Shown here: positions 46,080 through 54,252 of the stretch, in pieces
How the letters are laid out: the number at the start of each line of letters is the position of its first letter
How positions within the stretch are numbered: the stretch's first letter is position 1
Source: an uncultured Acetobacterium sp.
GTDB taxonomy: Bacteria > Bacillota > Clostridia > Eubacteriales > Eubacteriaceae
Length of the DNA: 64,000 nucleotides
Assembly (NCBI RefSeq): GCF_963664135.1
Contig: NZ_OY760905.1
Coordinates: 2,816,736-2,880,735, forward strand
Direction: 5' to 3'
Notes under the pieces: generated by a model
Seen by the model: only the letters and a program-made list of their open reading frames with translations
The model's database searches: none
Told to the model about the DNA's origin: nothing
Program-made: the position numbers and the translations under genes

Positions 46080-46108
46080 TTGTCAATTATAAATTAATAG
46101 GCTATAAT
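46080..46108 (+). promoter_or_regulatory. SRP RNA promoter
   Basis: TTGTCA (46080-46085) and a perfect TATAAT (46103-46108) have a 17-base spacer and end 6 bases before the RNA. Confidence 0.85.
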
Positions 46109-46114
46109 AACTAG

Positions 46115-46383
46115 GTCGTGCTAGACGGAGAGTTAGCGGTGCTTTGTAACCTGCAATCCGCTGTAGCAGGGTTGAATTCCCCACCGAGGCACCAGGGTTT
46201 GAGGTCAGCCAGAGGTAAAGTGACGTTGAGAGTTGGACCCTTCGCAATAGAACCTTATGAACCCCGTCAGGTCAGGAATGAAGCAGCGGTAAGTAAGATC
46301 TTCTATGTGCCGGAGGATTATCTGATTTGAGTTGCCTACCTATGTAACGCTTGGAAACTGGTTGTCGAAGTGGGGTGCACGAC
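46115..46383 (+). ncRNA. ffs: Signal recognition particle RNA, large Firmicute type
   Basis: The 269-base RNA begins GTCGTGC and ends GCACGAC, which pair. The Ffh-binding apical hairpin is recognisable in CCCGTCAGGTCAGGAATGAA followed by GCAGCGGTAAG. The 5' part can form the Alu-like domain found in Bacillus and Clostridium. It has its own consensus promoter and a strong terminator. Any reading frame inside it is spurious. Confidence 0.95.
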
Positions 46384-46436
46384 AAAAAAAGTCTATTTAA
46401 TACCAAACAGAGTTTGGCATTAAATAGACTTTTTTA
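46384..46436 (+). terminator. Terminator of the SRP RNA
   Basis: A stem of over 20 bp (AAAGTCTATTTAATACCAAAC with its complement, one mismatch) is followed by six T residues. Confidence 0.92.
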
Positions 46437-46593
46437 GATTGATATAAAATTATGATACTTAATGGTCATCATGGAATAAAAATTAGGGATGCTCTATATT
46501 TCAATAATTATTCTTGCTATAATGAAAAATGATTATCAGCACCAGTCCGTGTTAACGGATAGAGAATAAGATTAAGAATGTGAGGAAAAACCC

Positions 46594-47733
46594 ATGCGAT
46601 TTTTTCAAGTGAAGCCAGCAATTTATTATGGGGAAGGTTCCCTGAAACAAATTGAGAAACATAATTTTAAAAATGTCTGTATTGCCACTGACCAGGGTAT
46701 GGTCAAGTTTGGATTGTTAAAAAAATTAACTGATGAACTGGATGCAAAAGGCGTTACCTACCATATATTTGCCGATATTGAATCGGACCCATCCACCGAA
46801 ATTGTGGAAAAAGGTCTGATGCATATTATTATGAACAAGCCGGATGCTCTGATTGCCATCGGCGGCGGTTCTGTTATCGATGCAGCCAAGGCGATTATTT
46901 TCTACTGTGTTAATTTCAAACGGATCTTTTTCGAAGACCGCTATGTTCATAAACCACTGTTTATCGCGATTCCAACAACGGCTGGAACCGGATCCGAAGT
47001 GACTGAATACGCCGTTATCACGGACAAACAGAAGAATACCAAAATTCCCTTAACCGATATCCTGATGATGCCGGATGAGGCAATTTTAGATCCTAAACTA
47101 ATCGAAAGTGTACCAGCCGGGGCAACTGCCGCCACCGGAATGGACGTGATGACTCACGCCATTGAGGCTTTTATCTCCACCCAAAACAATCCATTTGCCC
47201 GTTGCTATGCTAATAAAGCGGTGGAGTTGGTGTTTAGAAGTTTATACTGCAGTTATGTAAACGCATCTGATCTTGAAGCAAAGGGCAGCATGCAGATTGC
47301 CTCCTGTATGGCCGGGATTGCCTTTAACAGCGCTGGGCTGGGAATTACCCACAGTATTGCCCATGCCTTTGGTGCGATGTTCCATTTACCGCACGGTCTG
47401 GCCAATGCCATTGTCTTACCTTATGTGATTAAGTTTAACGGTCAAGATGAAAAGGTACAACATCAGTACGCAAGACTTTTAAGCGGTTCCGGAATTTTAA
47501 ATGTCTCCGGAAATGCGACGGATACCCTGTATAACAGTGTGGTTGCCCTGAGTTCTTCCCTGAACATTCCGGTATCGCTAAAAGTATTTGGGGTTTCCGA
47601 AGACGATTACCTCAAAGCCCGGGAAGAAATGCTGGACAAAGCGATGGCCGATATCTGCACCACCACTAACCCGGTAGCAGTGACCAGAGAGAAGCTCAAA
47701 GGGGTTATGGATCAGGCTTATTATGGTATTTAA
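46594..47733 (+). CDS. Iron-containing alcohol dehydrogenase
   Basis: The 379-residue group III dehydrogenase has the NAD site GGGSVIDAAKAI (about residues 90-101) and the metal-binding stretches TGMDVMTHAIEAF and HSIAHAFGAMFHLPHGLANA. The length is the standard butanol/propanediol dehydrogenase size. It differs from the 412-residue copy in the AOR operon, so the window has two. It stands alone between the SRP RNA and a two-way terminator. Confidence 0.92.
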   Translation: MRFFQVKPAIYYGEGSLKQIEKHNFKNVCIATDQGMVKFGLLKKLTDELDAKGVTYHIFADIESDPSTEIVEKGLMHIIMNKPDALIAIGGGSVIDAAKAIIFYCVNFKRIFFEDRYVHKPLFIAIPTTAGTGSEVTEYAVITDKQKNTKIPLTDILMMPDEAILDPKLIESVPAGATAATGMDVMTHAIEAFISTQNNPFARCYANKAVELVFRSLYCSYVNASDLEAKGSMQIASCMAGIAFNSAGLGITHSIAHAFGAMFHLPHGLANAIVLPYVIKFNGQDEKVQHQYARLLSGSGILNVSGNATDTLYNSVVALSSSLNIPVSLKVFGVSEDDYLKAREEMLDKAMADICTTTNPVAVTREKLKGVMDQAYYGI

Positions 47734-47769
47734 CAAAGCGATTTCAATAAATTTATAACTGAATAATTA

Positions 47770-47819
47770 CACCCGATTAAAAAGACGATGATGAAGTCTT
47801 TTCGATCGGGTGTTTTTTA
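47770..47819. terminator. Bidirectional terminator
   Basis: CACCCGATTAAAAAGAC pairs with GTCTTTTCGATCGGGTG, followed by TTTTTT. It separates the alcohol dehydrogenase from the convergent LysR gene. Confidence 0.85.
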
Positions 47820-47862
47820 TGTGGCGGTTTACGACTTTGATAATCAATCATCCGGCAATAAT

Positions 47863-48723
47863 TTATTCTTTAATTAAAGGGATAATTTTAGTCAAAACAA
47901 AAGAATCATCACATTTATAAGTATAATAACTTTTGATGGTGGGGGTATTAAAGTCCAATAGTGGGATGGAGATCAGTGAATGATCATCAAGATACTGGGA
48001 AATCAAACTTTTGGGCAGGAAACTGTAGCCAATACCATCTAGTAAGAACGGAATTAACTTGCTACTGTTATCAATTTCGAATTTAAATTGATGATGAGGT
48101 GGAAATAATTCCCGAATGAAAAGCCCGACTTTCTGAAGCGCGAAATTACAAAATAAGTAATCCAGTGCGATTAAGTCTTTTTGAACAATGCCATTGATAA
48201 AATCGCTATTATTCTTACTGGTTACCAGAATCAATTCATCTTCTTTAAAGGGGGTGCAGAGATAGCCGCTTTTATTAAAAGGAATATAAGTGAAAGCAAT
48301 ATCAATCAGACCATCCTGAAGAAAAGTAAGGATCTCAAAAGAATGATTGATAATGATCTTTGAAGCGGTGTTTAAGTCATTAGACAACACCGAACGAGTA
48401 ATGGGGTATAAGTAATTCTCATAAATAGAATTAGTGGTACCGAAGCGAATCAGCTTACGATTAAAATCAGGTGAATTAATTTGCTCAATAGCAGTTTCTT
48501 CCAGTTCCAGCAAGCGTTGGGCATAACTTAAAAACAACTGCCCCTCGGCGGTTAAGGCAACCTGTTTTTTATCACGCACGAACAGTTGTTTGTCAAGGGT
48601 TTTTTCCAGTTCGTTGATGCGGTTGGTGACGGTAGATTGGGCAACAAAAAGTTGCTTGGCAGTTTGGGTAAAATTTTTGGTGGATGATAACTGAATAAAG
48701 GTTTTTAAGTGTTGCGTATCCAT
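47863..48723 (-). CDS. LysR family transcriptional regulator
   Basis: The 286-residue protein has the N-terminal winged helix-turn-helix (QHLKTFIQLSSTKNFTQTAK and QLFVAQSTVTNRINELE, residues about 3-40) and a type 2 periplasmic-binding effector domain. ATG 48723 follows AGGAG; the upstream in-frame ATG has none. It is divergent from a methyltransferase gene, with an inverted repeat between them, the usual layout for LysR autoregulation. Its effector is unknown. Confidence 0.9.
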   Translation of the reverse strand: MDTQHLKTFIQLSSTKNFTQTAKQLFVAQSTVTNRINELEKTLDKQLFVRDKKQVALTAEGQLFLSYAQRLLELEETAIEQINSPDFNRKLIRFGTTNSIYENYLYPITRSVLSNDLNTASKIIINHSFEILTFLQDGLIDIAFTYIPFNKSGYLCTPFKEDELILVTSKNNSDFINGIVQKDLIALDYLFCNFALQKVGLFIRELFPPHHQFKFEIDNSSKLIPFLLDGIGYSFLPKSLISQYLDDHSLISIPLLDFNTPTIKSYYTYKCDDSFVLTKIIPLIKE

Positions 48724-48748
48724 GGGGACTCCTATAATCATAATTTCG

Positions 48749-48774
48749 AATGAATATGATCAATAACATTCATT
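48749..48774. promoter_or_regulatory. Probable LysR operator
   Basis: The inverted repeat AATGAAT (48749-48755) / ATTCATT (48768-48774) lies in the divergent intergenic region, 26 bases from the LysR start. Confidence 0.45.
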
Positions 48775-48846
48775 TCACAAATTATACAATATCCGCTATA
48801 ATAAAACAATCAATTCGAAAAGAAAATTCATTGGAGGGCAAAGATC

Positions 48847-49617
48847 ATGGAAGACTGGAATGTAAAACTGTATCGTCAATTTGAAAAAGAACGGATGCAA
48901 CCTTCAATCGATCTGGTCAATCGAATCGAAGGCGATTCGTTTAAGCGGATCATTGATATTGGCTGCGGATCGGGGATGAGTACCGTGTCATTGCGAAAGC
49001 GCTTTAAAGAAACTGAAATTGTCGGAGCGGATTCGTCGCCATCAATGTTAACACAAGCAAGAGCAACGGTTACAGATGTAAACTGGCTGGAACGAGATTG
49101 TAGCAAACCGATGAATGATTTGGGGAAATTTGATTTGGTTTTCTCAAATGCCGCTTTGCAGTGGTTTGAAAATCAGGCAGGTGTGATTGGAAATTTAAGT
49201 CAGATGCTTGAGCCAGACGGTATACTGGCGGTTCAAGTCCCTTATTTTTCGGCGATGACAATTGCCGGCTGTATTGACGAAGCGGTTAAGGCATATAATA
49301 AAGATATTTTCAAAGGAATCGAAAAAGACTTATTCAGATCTTATTCACCGGGATTTTACTATGATGAATTGACCAAGCATTTTACGAAGATTGAATTATG
49401 GCAAACAAATTATTTACACATTATGAATAATCATGAAGAAATTTTAAAATTCTGTATGAGTACCGGACTAAGACCTTACGCCGAAAGGTTTGACGAATCA
49501 GACAAGAATGAATTTTATAAAAAAGTATTGAATGAAATCAAAAAAGGGTATAATGTTCAGAAAAACGGCAAAATTTTATTTGAATTCAAACGGATTTTTT
49601 TCATTACGTCGAAATAA
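48847..49617 (+). CDS. SAM-dependent methyltransferase (trans-aconitate methyltransferase-like)
   Basis: The 256-residue class I methyltransferase has motif I IDIGCGSGMSTVSL (about residues 36-49), the acidic end of strand 2 VGADSSPSML, and motif FDLVFSNAALQWF. The overall pattern is nearest the Tam group, which methylates trans-aconitate. GGAGGG precedes the ATG. Control by the divergent LysR regulator is likely. Confidence 0.82.
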   Translation: MEDWNVKLYRQFEKERMQPSIDLVNRIEGDSFKRIIDIGCGSGMSTVSLRKRFKETEIVGADSSPSMLTQARATVTDVNWLERDCSKPMNDLGKFDLVFSNAALQWFENQAGVIGNLSQMLEPDGILAVQVPYFSAMTIAGCIDEAVKAYNKDIFKGIEKDLFRSYSPGFYYDELTKHFTKIELWQTNYLHIMNNHEEILKFCMSTGLRPYAERFDESDKNEFYKKVLNEIKKGYNVQKNGKILFEFKRIFFITSK

Positions 49618-49761
49618 TTCAGTGATGCCGAACTGATTTAAAAACTTGGCAGAAAGAGTAAGCACTTTCGCATAAAGATCAGTCAGGGTTTTGGAACAAT
49701 CAAGAAGAATAAATTAAAATCTTGGGTTTCCAAAAAGACAAAAGGAAATGAGGGAAAAGAA

Positions 49762-50241
49762 ATGATAATGACACTTGTGTTTTATGGATTGGCAGCCATC
49801 GGGTTAATTTTTTCCTTTGTGAAAAGCAGGGAAAATACCATTCTGGCATTAAAAAAGGCCTGGAAAGCCTTCGCTAATATAATGCCCCAATTTCTGGCAA
49901 TTATTCTGTTGATTGGGGTTCTGCTGAGCATTCTGTCAGCCCAGCAAATTTCTCAATTGATTGGAGCAGATTCTGGTTGGGTTGGTGTGCTGATTGCCTC
50001 GATTATTGGCTCGATTACTCTGATTCCTGGCTTTGTTGCATTTCCTCTGGCGGCAGCGTTACTGGAAAATGGGGCTGGCTACATGCAGATTGGGGCGTTT
50101 GTGTCGACTTTGATGATGGTCGGGATTGTAACCATGCCGATGGAGTTTCTTTATTTTGGCAAAAAAGCAACGTTTTTAAGAAATGGGATGGGCTTCGCTT
50201 TTTCGATTCTGGTTGCCGTCGTGATGGGGGTCTTGTTATGA
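49762..50241 (+). CDS. Membrane permease, first half (ArsP/DUF318-like)
   Basis: The 159-residue protein has about four or five hydrophobic segments, with Gly/Pro-rich membrane motifs GSITLIPGFVAFPLAAALLE and MVGIVTMPMEFLYFG. This resembles half of a pfam03773-type permease (the group of ArsP and YraQ). It overlaps the second half by four bases (ATGA). The substrate is unknown. Confidence 0.7.
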   Translation: MIMTLVFYGLAAIGLIFSFVKSRENTILALKKAWKAFANIMPQFLAIILLIGVLLSILSAQQISQLIGADSGWVGVLIASIIGSITLIPGFVAFPLAAALLENGAGYMQIGAFVSTLMMVGIVTMPMEFLYFGKKATFLRNGMGFAFSILVAVVMGVLL

Positions 50242-50789
50242 TAAATAAGAAAAGCATGGAAATCTTGAAACAGTACCGTTTTTTACTGGTTATGATCGTT
50301 GTGACCCTGGTTATTTTAGCGGTTAAACCGGCACTGGGAATAAAGATTTATGGCGCGGCGCTGGAAAATATTCTTGGTATGTTAGGGGTGCTGCCGCCCA
50401 TCTTTATTTTAATTGGCTTGCTGGATGTGTGGGTAAAAAAAGAAACGATGGTAAAATATATGGGGAAAGACTCTGGTATTGTCGGCATACTGCTTGGCTT
50501 TTTTCTCGGATCAGCCGCCGCCGGTCCGCTCTATGGCGCCTTTCCGGTGGCGGGGGTATTTCTTAACAAGGGCAGCCGCTTGGCCAATGTCTGGATTATT
50601 GTTGGTGCCTGGGCCTCGATGAAGATCCCGTTATTATTATTTGAAGTATCGGCTATGGGAATCAAATTCACCCTGATTCGTTTTGTTATGGATATCTTTG
50701 GGGTGTTGATTATTGCCTTTGCCATGGAAAAGATATTAACAGACGAGGATGAACGGGAGATTTATGAACTGGCAAGAAAAATGAGTTAG
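50238..50789 (+). CDS. Membrane permease, second half (ArsP/DUF318-like)
   Basis: The 183-residue partner has about four or five hydrophobic segments and the matching motif GFFLGSAAAGPLYGAFPVAGVF, a duplication of the signature of the first half. The start is ATG 50238, coupled to the preceding stop; the frame extends far upstream inside the first gene but that part is shadow. The two halves probably form one transporter. Confidence 0.7.
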   Translation: MINKKSMEILKQYRFLLVMIVVTLVILAVKPALGIKIYGAALENILGMLGVLPPIFILIGLLDVWVKKETMVKYMGKDSGIVGILLGFFLGSAAAGPLYGAFPVAGVFLNKGSRLANVWIIVGAWASMKIPLLLFEVSAMGIKFTLIRFVMDIFGVLIIAFAMEKILTDEDEREIYELARKMS

Positions 50790-50820
50790 TAGAAAAACGA
50801 TATGTAGAATCTATGTATTC

Positions 50821-50860
50821 AAAAAAGCACCATTCATATTAGCTGAATGGTGCTTTTTAA
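50821..50860. terminator. Bidirectional terminator
   Basis: AAAAAAGCACCATTCA pairs with TGAATGGTGCTTTTTA between the convergent permease and small membrane protein genes. Confidence 0.88.
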
Positions 50861-50889
50861 CGGTAGTTTTTAAGTATGAGAACGGATAA

Positions 50890-51192
50890 TTAGATGAACA
50901 TTGCTGCTAAAACACCAACTAAGACGACGGTAAGAACCAAAAATACGATTTCTAGAATAATAACAACAAGACCAATTGTTTTTCCAGTTTTTGCTTTTTT
51001 GTTTGAAGGATCAGCAGCATATTCTTTTCGGCCAAAGACAAAAGCTAGGATCGCAAAGACCAGAACAGCCAGACCCAATATTGAAGAGAACGCTCCTCCA
51101 ATTTGTAATATTCCTAAAATAAAACCGACAGCCCAACAAATAAGTGCGATGATTCCAAAAGTAAAACCTTTCATGCCATCTTCAAAACTCAT
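50890..51192 (-). CDS. Small membrane protein, three or four helices
   Basis: The 100-residue protein is largely hydrophobic, with segments at about 10-30, 33-53 and 75-98 and a short charged loop (GRKEYAADPSNKKAKTGKT) between the second and third. The pattern resembles DUF4190-type small membrane proteins. ATG 51192 follows AAGGAG. Function unknown. Confidence 0.7.
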   Translation of the reverse strand: MSFEDGMKGFTFGIIALICWAVGFILGILQIGGAFSSILGLAVLVFAILAFVFGRKEYAADPSNKKAKTGKTIGLVVIILEIVFLVLTVVLVGVLAAMFI

Positions 51193-51242
51193 AACGGTAC
51201 TCCTTCCTCTGTTCAAAATTTAATAGACTTGTAGATATCTTT

Positions 51243-51271
51243 ATTATAGCTTAATGAGCTTTTATAATCAA
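51243..51271 (-). promoter_or_regulatory. Promoter of the small membrane protein gene
   Basis: On the minus strand TTGATT (51271-51266) and a perfect TATAAT (51248-51243) have a 17-base spacer. Confidence 0.7.
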
Positions 51272-51343
51272 GATAAAAACTTGACAAAGAACAAATGGAG
51301 TGTGTTATGAAAAAAAGTGAATAGAAATTTTCTAATAGTGTGC

Positions 51344-51658
51344 TTATTTCGTCAATGTTACAGTGACGTCCCTAGGCAAGGCCAAACCGGCAGCAACTTC
51401 GACAACTTTTATTATACCCATGGGAACAGGGCAAGCACTATGTTTACAATCAATGCGACAGGCATCATAAATGGGCCCTTCACCAACCTTGCTCATGATG
51501 CAATCCATGCCATCGACCTCTACAAGCGATGTGTTTAGATCTTTGAAAGCCGGACAGTCTGATTGAATTTCGAGGACTACCTTACTACGGCCGGATTTTT
51601 CAGCGGCGACTTCTGTCTTAAAACCGCAAACTCCACTCATTATCGTTGCTTTTGCCAT
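51344..51658 (-). CDS. Small cysteine-rich protein, DUF6951-like
   Basis: The 104-residue protein has conserved-looking Cys residues in SGVCGFKT, SDCPAFKDL, MDCIMSKVG, DACRIDCKHSACPVPMG. I recall similar small Cys proteins in anaerobes, but not a function; metal or cluster binding is possible. AAAGGAGATCG precedes ATG 51658. It is monocistronic and divergent from the helicase gene. Confidence 0.65.
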   Translation of the reverse strand: MAKATIMSGVCGFKTEVAAEKSGRSKVVLEIQSDCPAFKDLNTSLVEVDGMDCIMSKVGEGPIYDACRIDCKHSACPVPMGIIKVVEVAAGLALPRDVTVTLTK

Positions 51659-51747
51659 GACGATCTCCTTTGTTATTTTCAATAAGAATTTTTATATAGT
51701 ATAGCATAAACTGGATTAAAAAAAAGTTTTCATATATAATAGTGGTT

Positions 51748-53898
51748 ATGAAAAATTATGAAAATTTCAAAGAATCCTATCAAATAAAACTAAATGTGCA
51801 ACAAGAAAAAGCAGTGGTTCGAATTGAGGGACAGAGTCTGCTGCTGGCAGTGCCGGGAAGCGGGAAAACGACTGTGATCATCTGCCGGATTGCCTATATG
51901 CTAAGCGTGGCAAAAATCGATCCGGGCGAGATCCTGACCCTGACCTTCAGCCGCATGGGTGCCCGAGACCTTAAACACCGTTATCAGAAAATGTTCGGTG
52001 AGAATGAGGCCGAAGCCCTTCATTTCAGTACCATTCACAGTTTTGCCCTGGCAGTGATCCGTCATTATGAACGAACCTATCGGCGCCGAGCCCATACCGT
52101 GTTGGGCAATACCACACCGGTAATCCGGGAACTTTATTTGCAGCTGTTTAAGGAACATCCGGGTGAGATCGAATTGGGCGAAATCTGTCAGCGGATCGGT
52201 TTTTGCAAGAACATGATGTTGACTGATGCTGAAATAAAATTGCTGCCAACCATGGAAGTTGATTTTCCCAAAATATATGAAGCCTATGAAACCCATAAAC
52301 TAAAACAACAACTCATGGATTTTGACGATATTTTAAAATATGCCTGGGGATTATTAAAAAAATATCCGGAAATGCTGGCGTTTTTTCAGGAAAAATATAA
52401 GTATATCCATTTGGATGAAGCCCAAGACACCTCCAAGATTCAATTCAAGATTATCGAACTGTTAACCGGGAGAAATGGAAATCTTTTTATGGTTGGCGAT
52501 GAGGATCAGAGCATTTACGGTTTTCGGGGGGCATTCCCGGAATCTTTATTAGCCTTTAAAGAGACCTGGCCCCAGGGAGAAGTGCTGTTAATGGAAACCA
52601 ATTATCGAAGTACCAAACAGATTGTTGAAAAGGCCAATGCTTTCATTAAGCTAAACCATGAGCGCTACAAAAAAGAGATGTCAACGCCCAATGGCACCGG
52701 GCTGCCGATTAGCCGAGAATGGGTAAAATCCAGTGAAGCCCAATATCAGCTGATCATTGAAGCAATCAAGCGGGAAGGCAAGGAAATTGCGGTGCTGTAC
52801 CGCAACAATGAGTCGGCCATTCCGCTGGTAGATCTGCTGGATGGGGAGAATATCCCCTACCATATCAAAGAACACAGTCCCCAGTTTTTCACCCATTTTC
52901 TCATTAAAGATATTCAACTCTTCTATCAGTTTGCCTGTAATCCCGGAGATATGAATTTGTTTACCCAGGTTTACTATAAGATGGATGCCGCCATTTCCCG
53001 AGATACTATCAACCAGATCGGAAGGCAGGACAAAGCCGGGGAAAACGCCTTTGATGTCCTGATCAAAAGCAGCGGCGAACGAGCCTGGCAGGTCAAAAAG
53101 CTCAAAGAGTTGAAAGTGGGTTTTAAGCGATTAAAAACCGCCGGTCCCCAAAAGGGCATTCCGATGATTCTGGATGATCTGGGGTATCGTTCCTATTTGA
53201 ATTTCAGAATCAGTTCTGGTCAATCCGAAGAAAATATCGAGCAAAAGTTGTCGGTGTTACGGATTTTGGGAGGGCGGGTTCCCAATTTCCCCGAATTTTT
53301 TGAGAAACTGGCAGTTTTGGAGGAAAAGCTTCGAGAGCCACAGACCAAAAAAACGAAGATTCCACGGGTAACCTTATCGACCCTTCATTCCAGCAAAGGC
53401 CTGGAATTTGAAAAGGTCTTTATCATTGATGCCACCGAAGGGCAGATTCCTAACGTGTCGAATGATCCCGAAGATGAAAAGGCCTACGCTGAAGAAGTGC
53501 GACTTTTTTATGTTGGTGCCACCCGAGCCAAAAAGGAACTTATTTTTGTCTGTGTGAAACATCGGGAGAAAGATATCAAACCATCGCCTTTTATTGCCTA
53601 TCTGATCGATGGTCTGCCAAAGAAGCAGCCAAAGACCGACAATGCCGCATCAAAACCGCGAAACAAAGAAAGTTTTGGTAACCAGAGTGTCAAATGGCAG
53701 GATTATCATGCCAGTCAATCCGATGAATTAAATGTGGATCTGACCAGTTATAAAAAAGGAACGACCATTTTCCATCAGCGTTTTGGGGAAGGAACTATCA
53801 TTGAGCGAACTGGTGCCATTGCCAGCATTCATTTTGAAACGGCCGGTGAAAAGAAGATGAATCTGGCGGTTTGCCTTGAAAATGGTGTCATTAAATGA
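51748..53898 (+). CDS. UvrD/PcrA-type superfamily 1 DNA helicase
   Basis: The 716-residue helicase has all core motifs: LLAVPGSGKTTVI (Walker A), LTLTFSRMGA, HLDEAQDTSKIQ (Walker B), MVGDEDQSIYGFRGA, LSTLHSSKGLEFEKV and LFYVGATRAKKEL. The C terminus has a PcrA-like Tudor-type tail (IFHQRFGEGTIIE). It probably acts in DNA repair. No ribosome site is seen; a TATAAT-like box (about 51733-51740) ends only a few bases before the ATG, so the mRNA may be leaderless. GTG 51742 is an alternative start. Confidence 0.88.
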   Translation: MKNYENFKESYQIKLNVQQEKAVVRIEGQSLLLAVPGSGKTTVIICRIAYMLSVAKIDPGEILTLTFSRMGARDLKHRYQKMFGENEAEALHFSTIHSFALAVIRHYERTYRRRAHTVLGNTTPVIRELYLQLFKEHPGEIELGEICQRIGFCKNMMLTDAEIKLLPTMEVDFPKIYEAYETHKLKQQLMDFDDILKYAWGLLKKYPEMLAFFQEKYKYIHLDEAQDTSKIQFKIIELLTGRNGNLFMVGDEDQSIYGFRGAFPESLLAFKETWPQGEVLLMETNYRSTKQIVEKANAFIKLNHERYKKEMSTPNGTGLPISREWVKSSEAQYQLIIEAIKREGKEIAVLYRNNESAIPLVDLLDGENIPYHIKEHSPQFFTHFLIKDIQLFYQFACNPGDMNLFTQVYYKMDAAISRDTINQIGRQDKAGENAFDVLIKSSGERAWQVKKLKELKVGFKRLKTAGPQKGIPMILDDLGYRSYLNFRISSGQSEENIEQKLSVLRILGGRVPNFPEFFEKLAVLEEKLREPQTKKTKIPRVTLSTLHSSKGLEFEKVFIIDATEGQIPNVSNDPEDEKAYAEEVRLFYVGATRAKKELIFVCVKHREKDIKPSPFIAYLIDGLPKKQPKTDNAASKPRNKESFGNQSVKWQDYHASQSDELNVDLTSYKKGTTIFHQRFGEGTIIERTGAIASIHFETAGEKKMNLAVCLENGVIK

Positions 53899-53950
53899 TA
53901 GTCTTGACAAGACTAAAAATAAAAGCTATACTCATAAAAAAGTAAACCTG

Positions 53951-54235
53951 TGAAGGTGGAGTAAAACCATTGGCGCATTTAAAGCGAGTCGGGAGTGGTG
54001 GAAGCCTGATAAAAAGCGGATTGGTAAATGGGCACCCGAGGGTGTGAGGAAAGGGCTGGGCCTGAGTATTTCACAACGTTTCATCAGCGTTATTTGATGG
54101 CAAATGTGATGGCATTTGTTTGTTTAAGTGCGCAAGTCAGAAATTTGGCTGGCGAATAAAGGTGGTACCGTGGGTTATTTATGGCTCATCCTTTTATTGT
54201 AGAAATACAATGAAGGGATGGGTCTTTTTTTATAG
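53951..54235 (+). promoter_or_regulatory. T-box leader with Trp (UGG) specifier
   Basis: Stem I closes with GGTG (53955-53958) and CACC (54033-54036); the next helix is ACCA (53966-53969) with TGGT (54022-54025). The internal loop between them holds GAGTAAA with the AGTA loop-E motif on one side and AAATGGG on the other. The triplet in specifier position is TGG (54029-54031). The T-box sequence AAGGTGGTACCGTGG (54159-54173) is followed by a terminator hairpin (54183-54232, CATCC... / ...GGATGG, T run). Uncharged tRNA-Trp should allow read-through into the ligase gene. Confidence 0.9.
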
Positions 54236-54252
54236 AGAAAGAGGAAAGCATA

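Noticed and set aside
46118..46330. 70-codon reading frame on the plus strand
   Set aside because: It lies wholly inside the SRP RNA.
49977..50237. N-terminal extension of the second permease half
   Set aside because: These codons overlap the first half in another frame and read as Cys/Trp/Asp-rich nonsense; the coupled ATG at 50238 is the natural start.
51308..51325. Five-codon frame (MKKSE) behind GGAG
   Set aside because: Too short to support, and no peptide function or conservation can be judged from one sequence.
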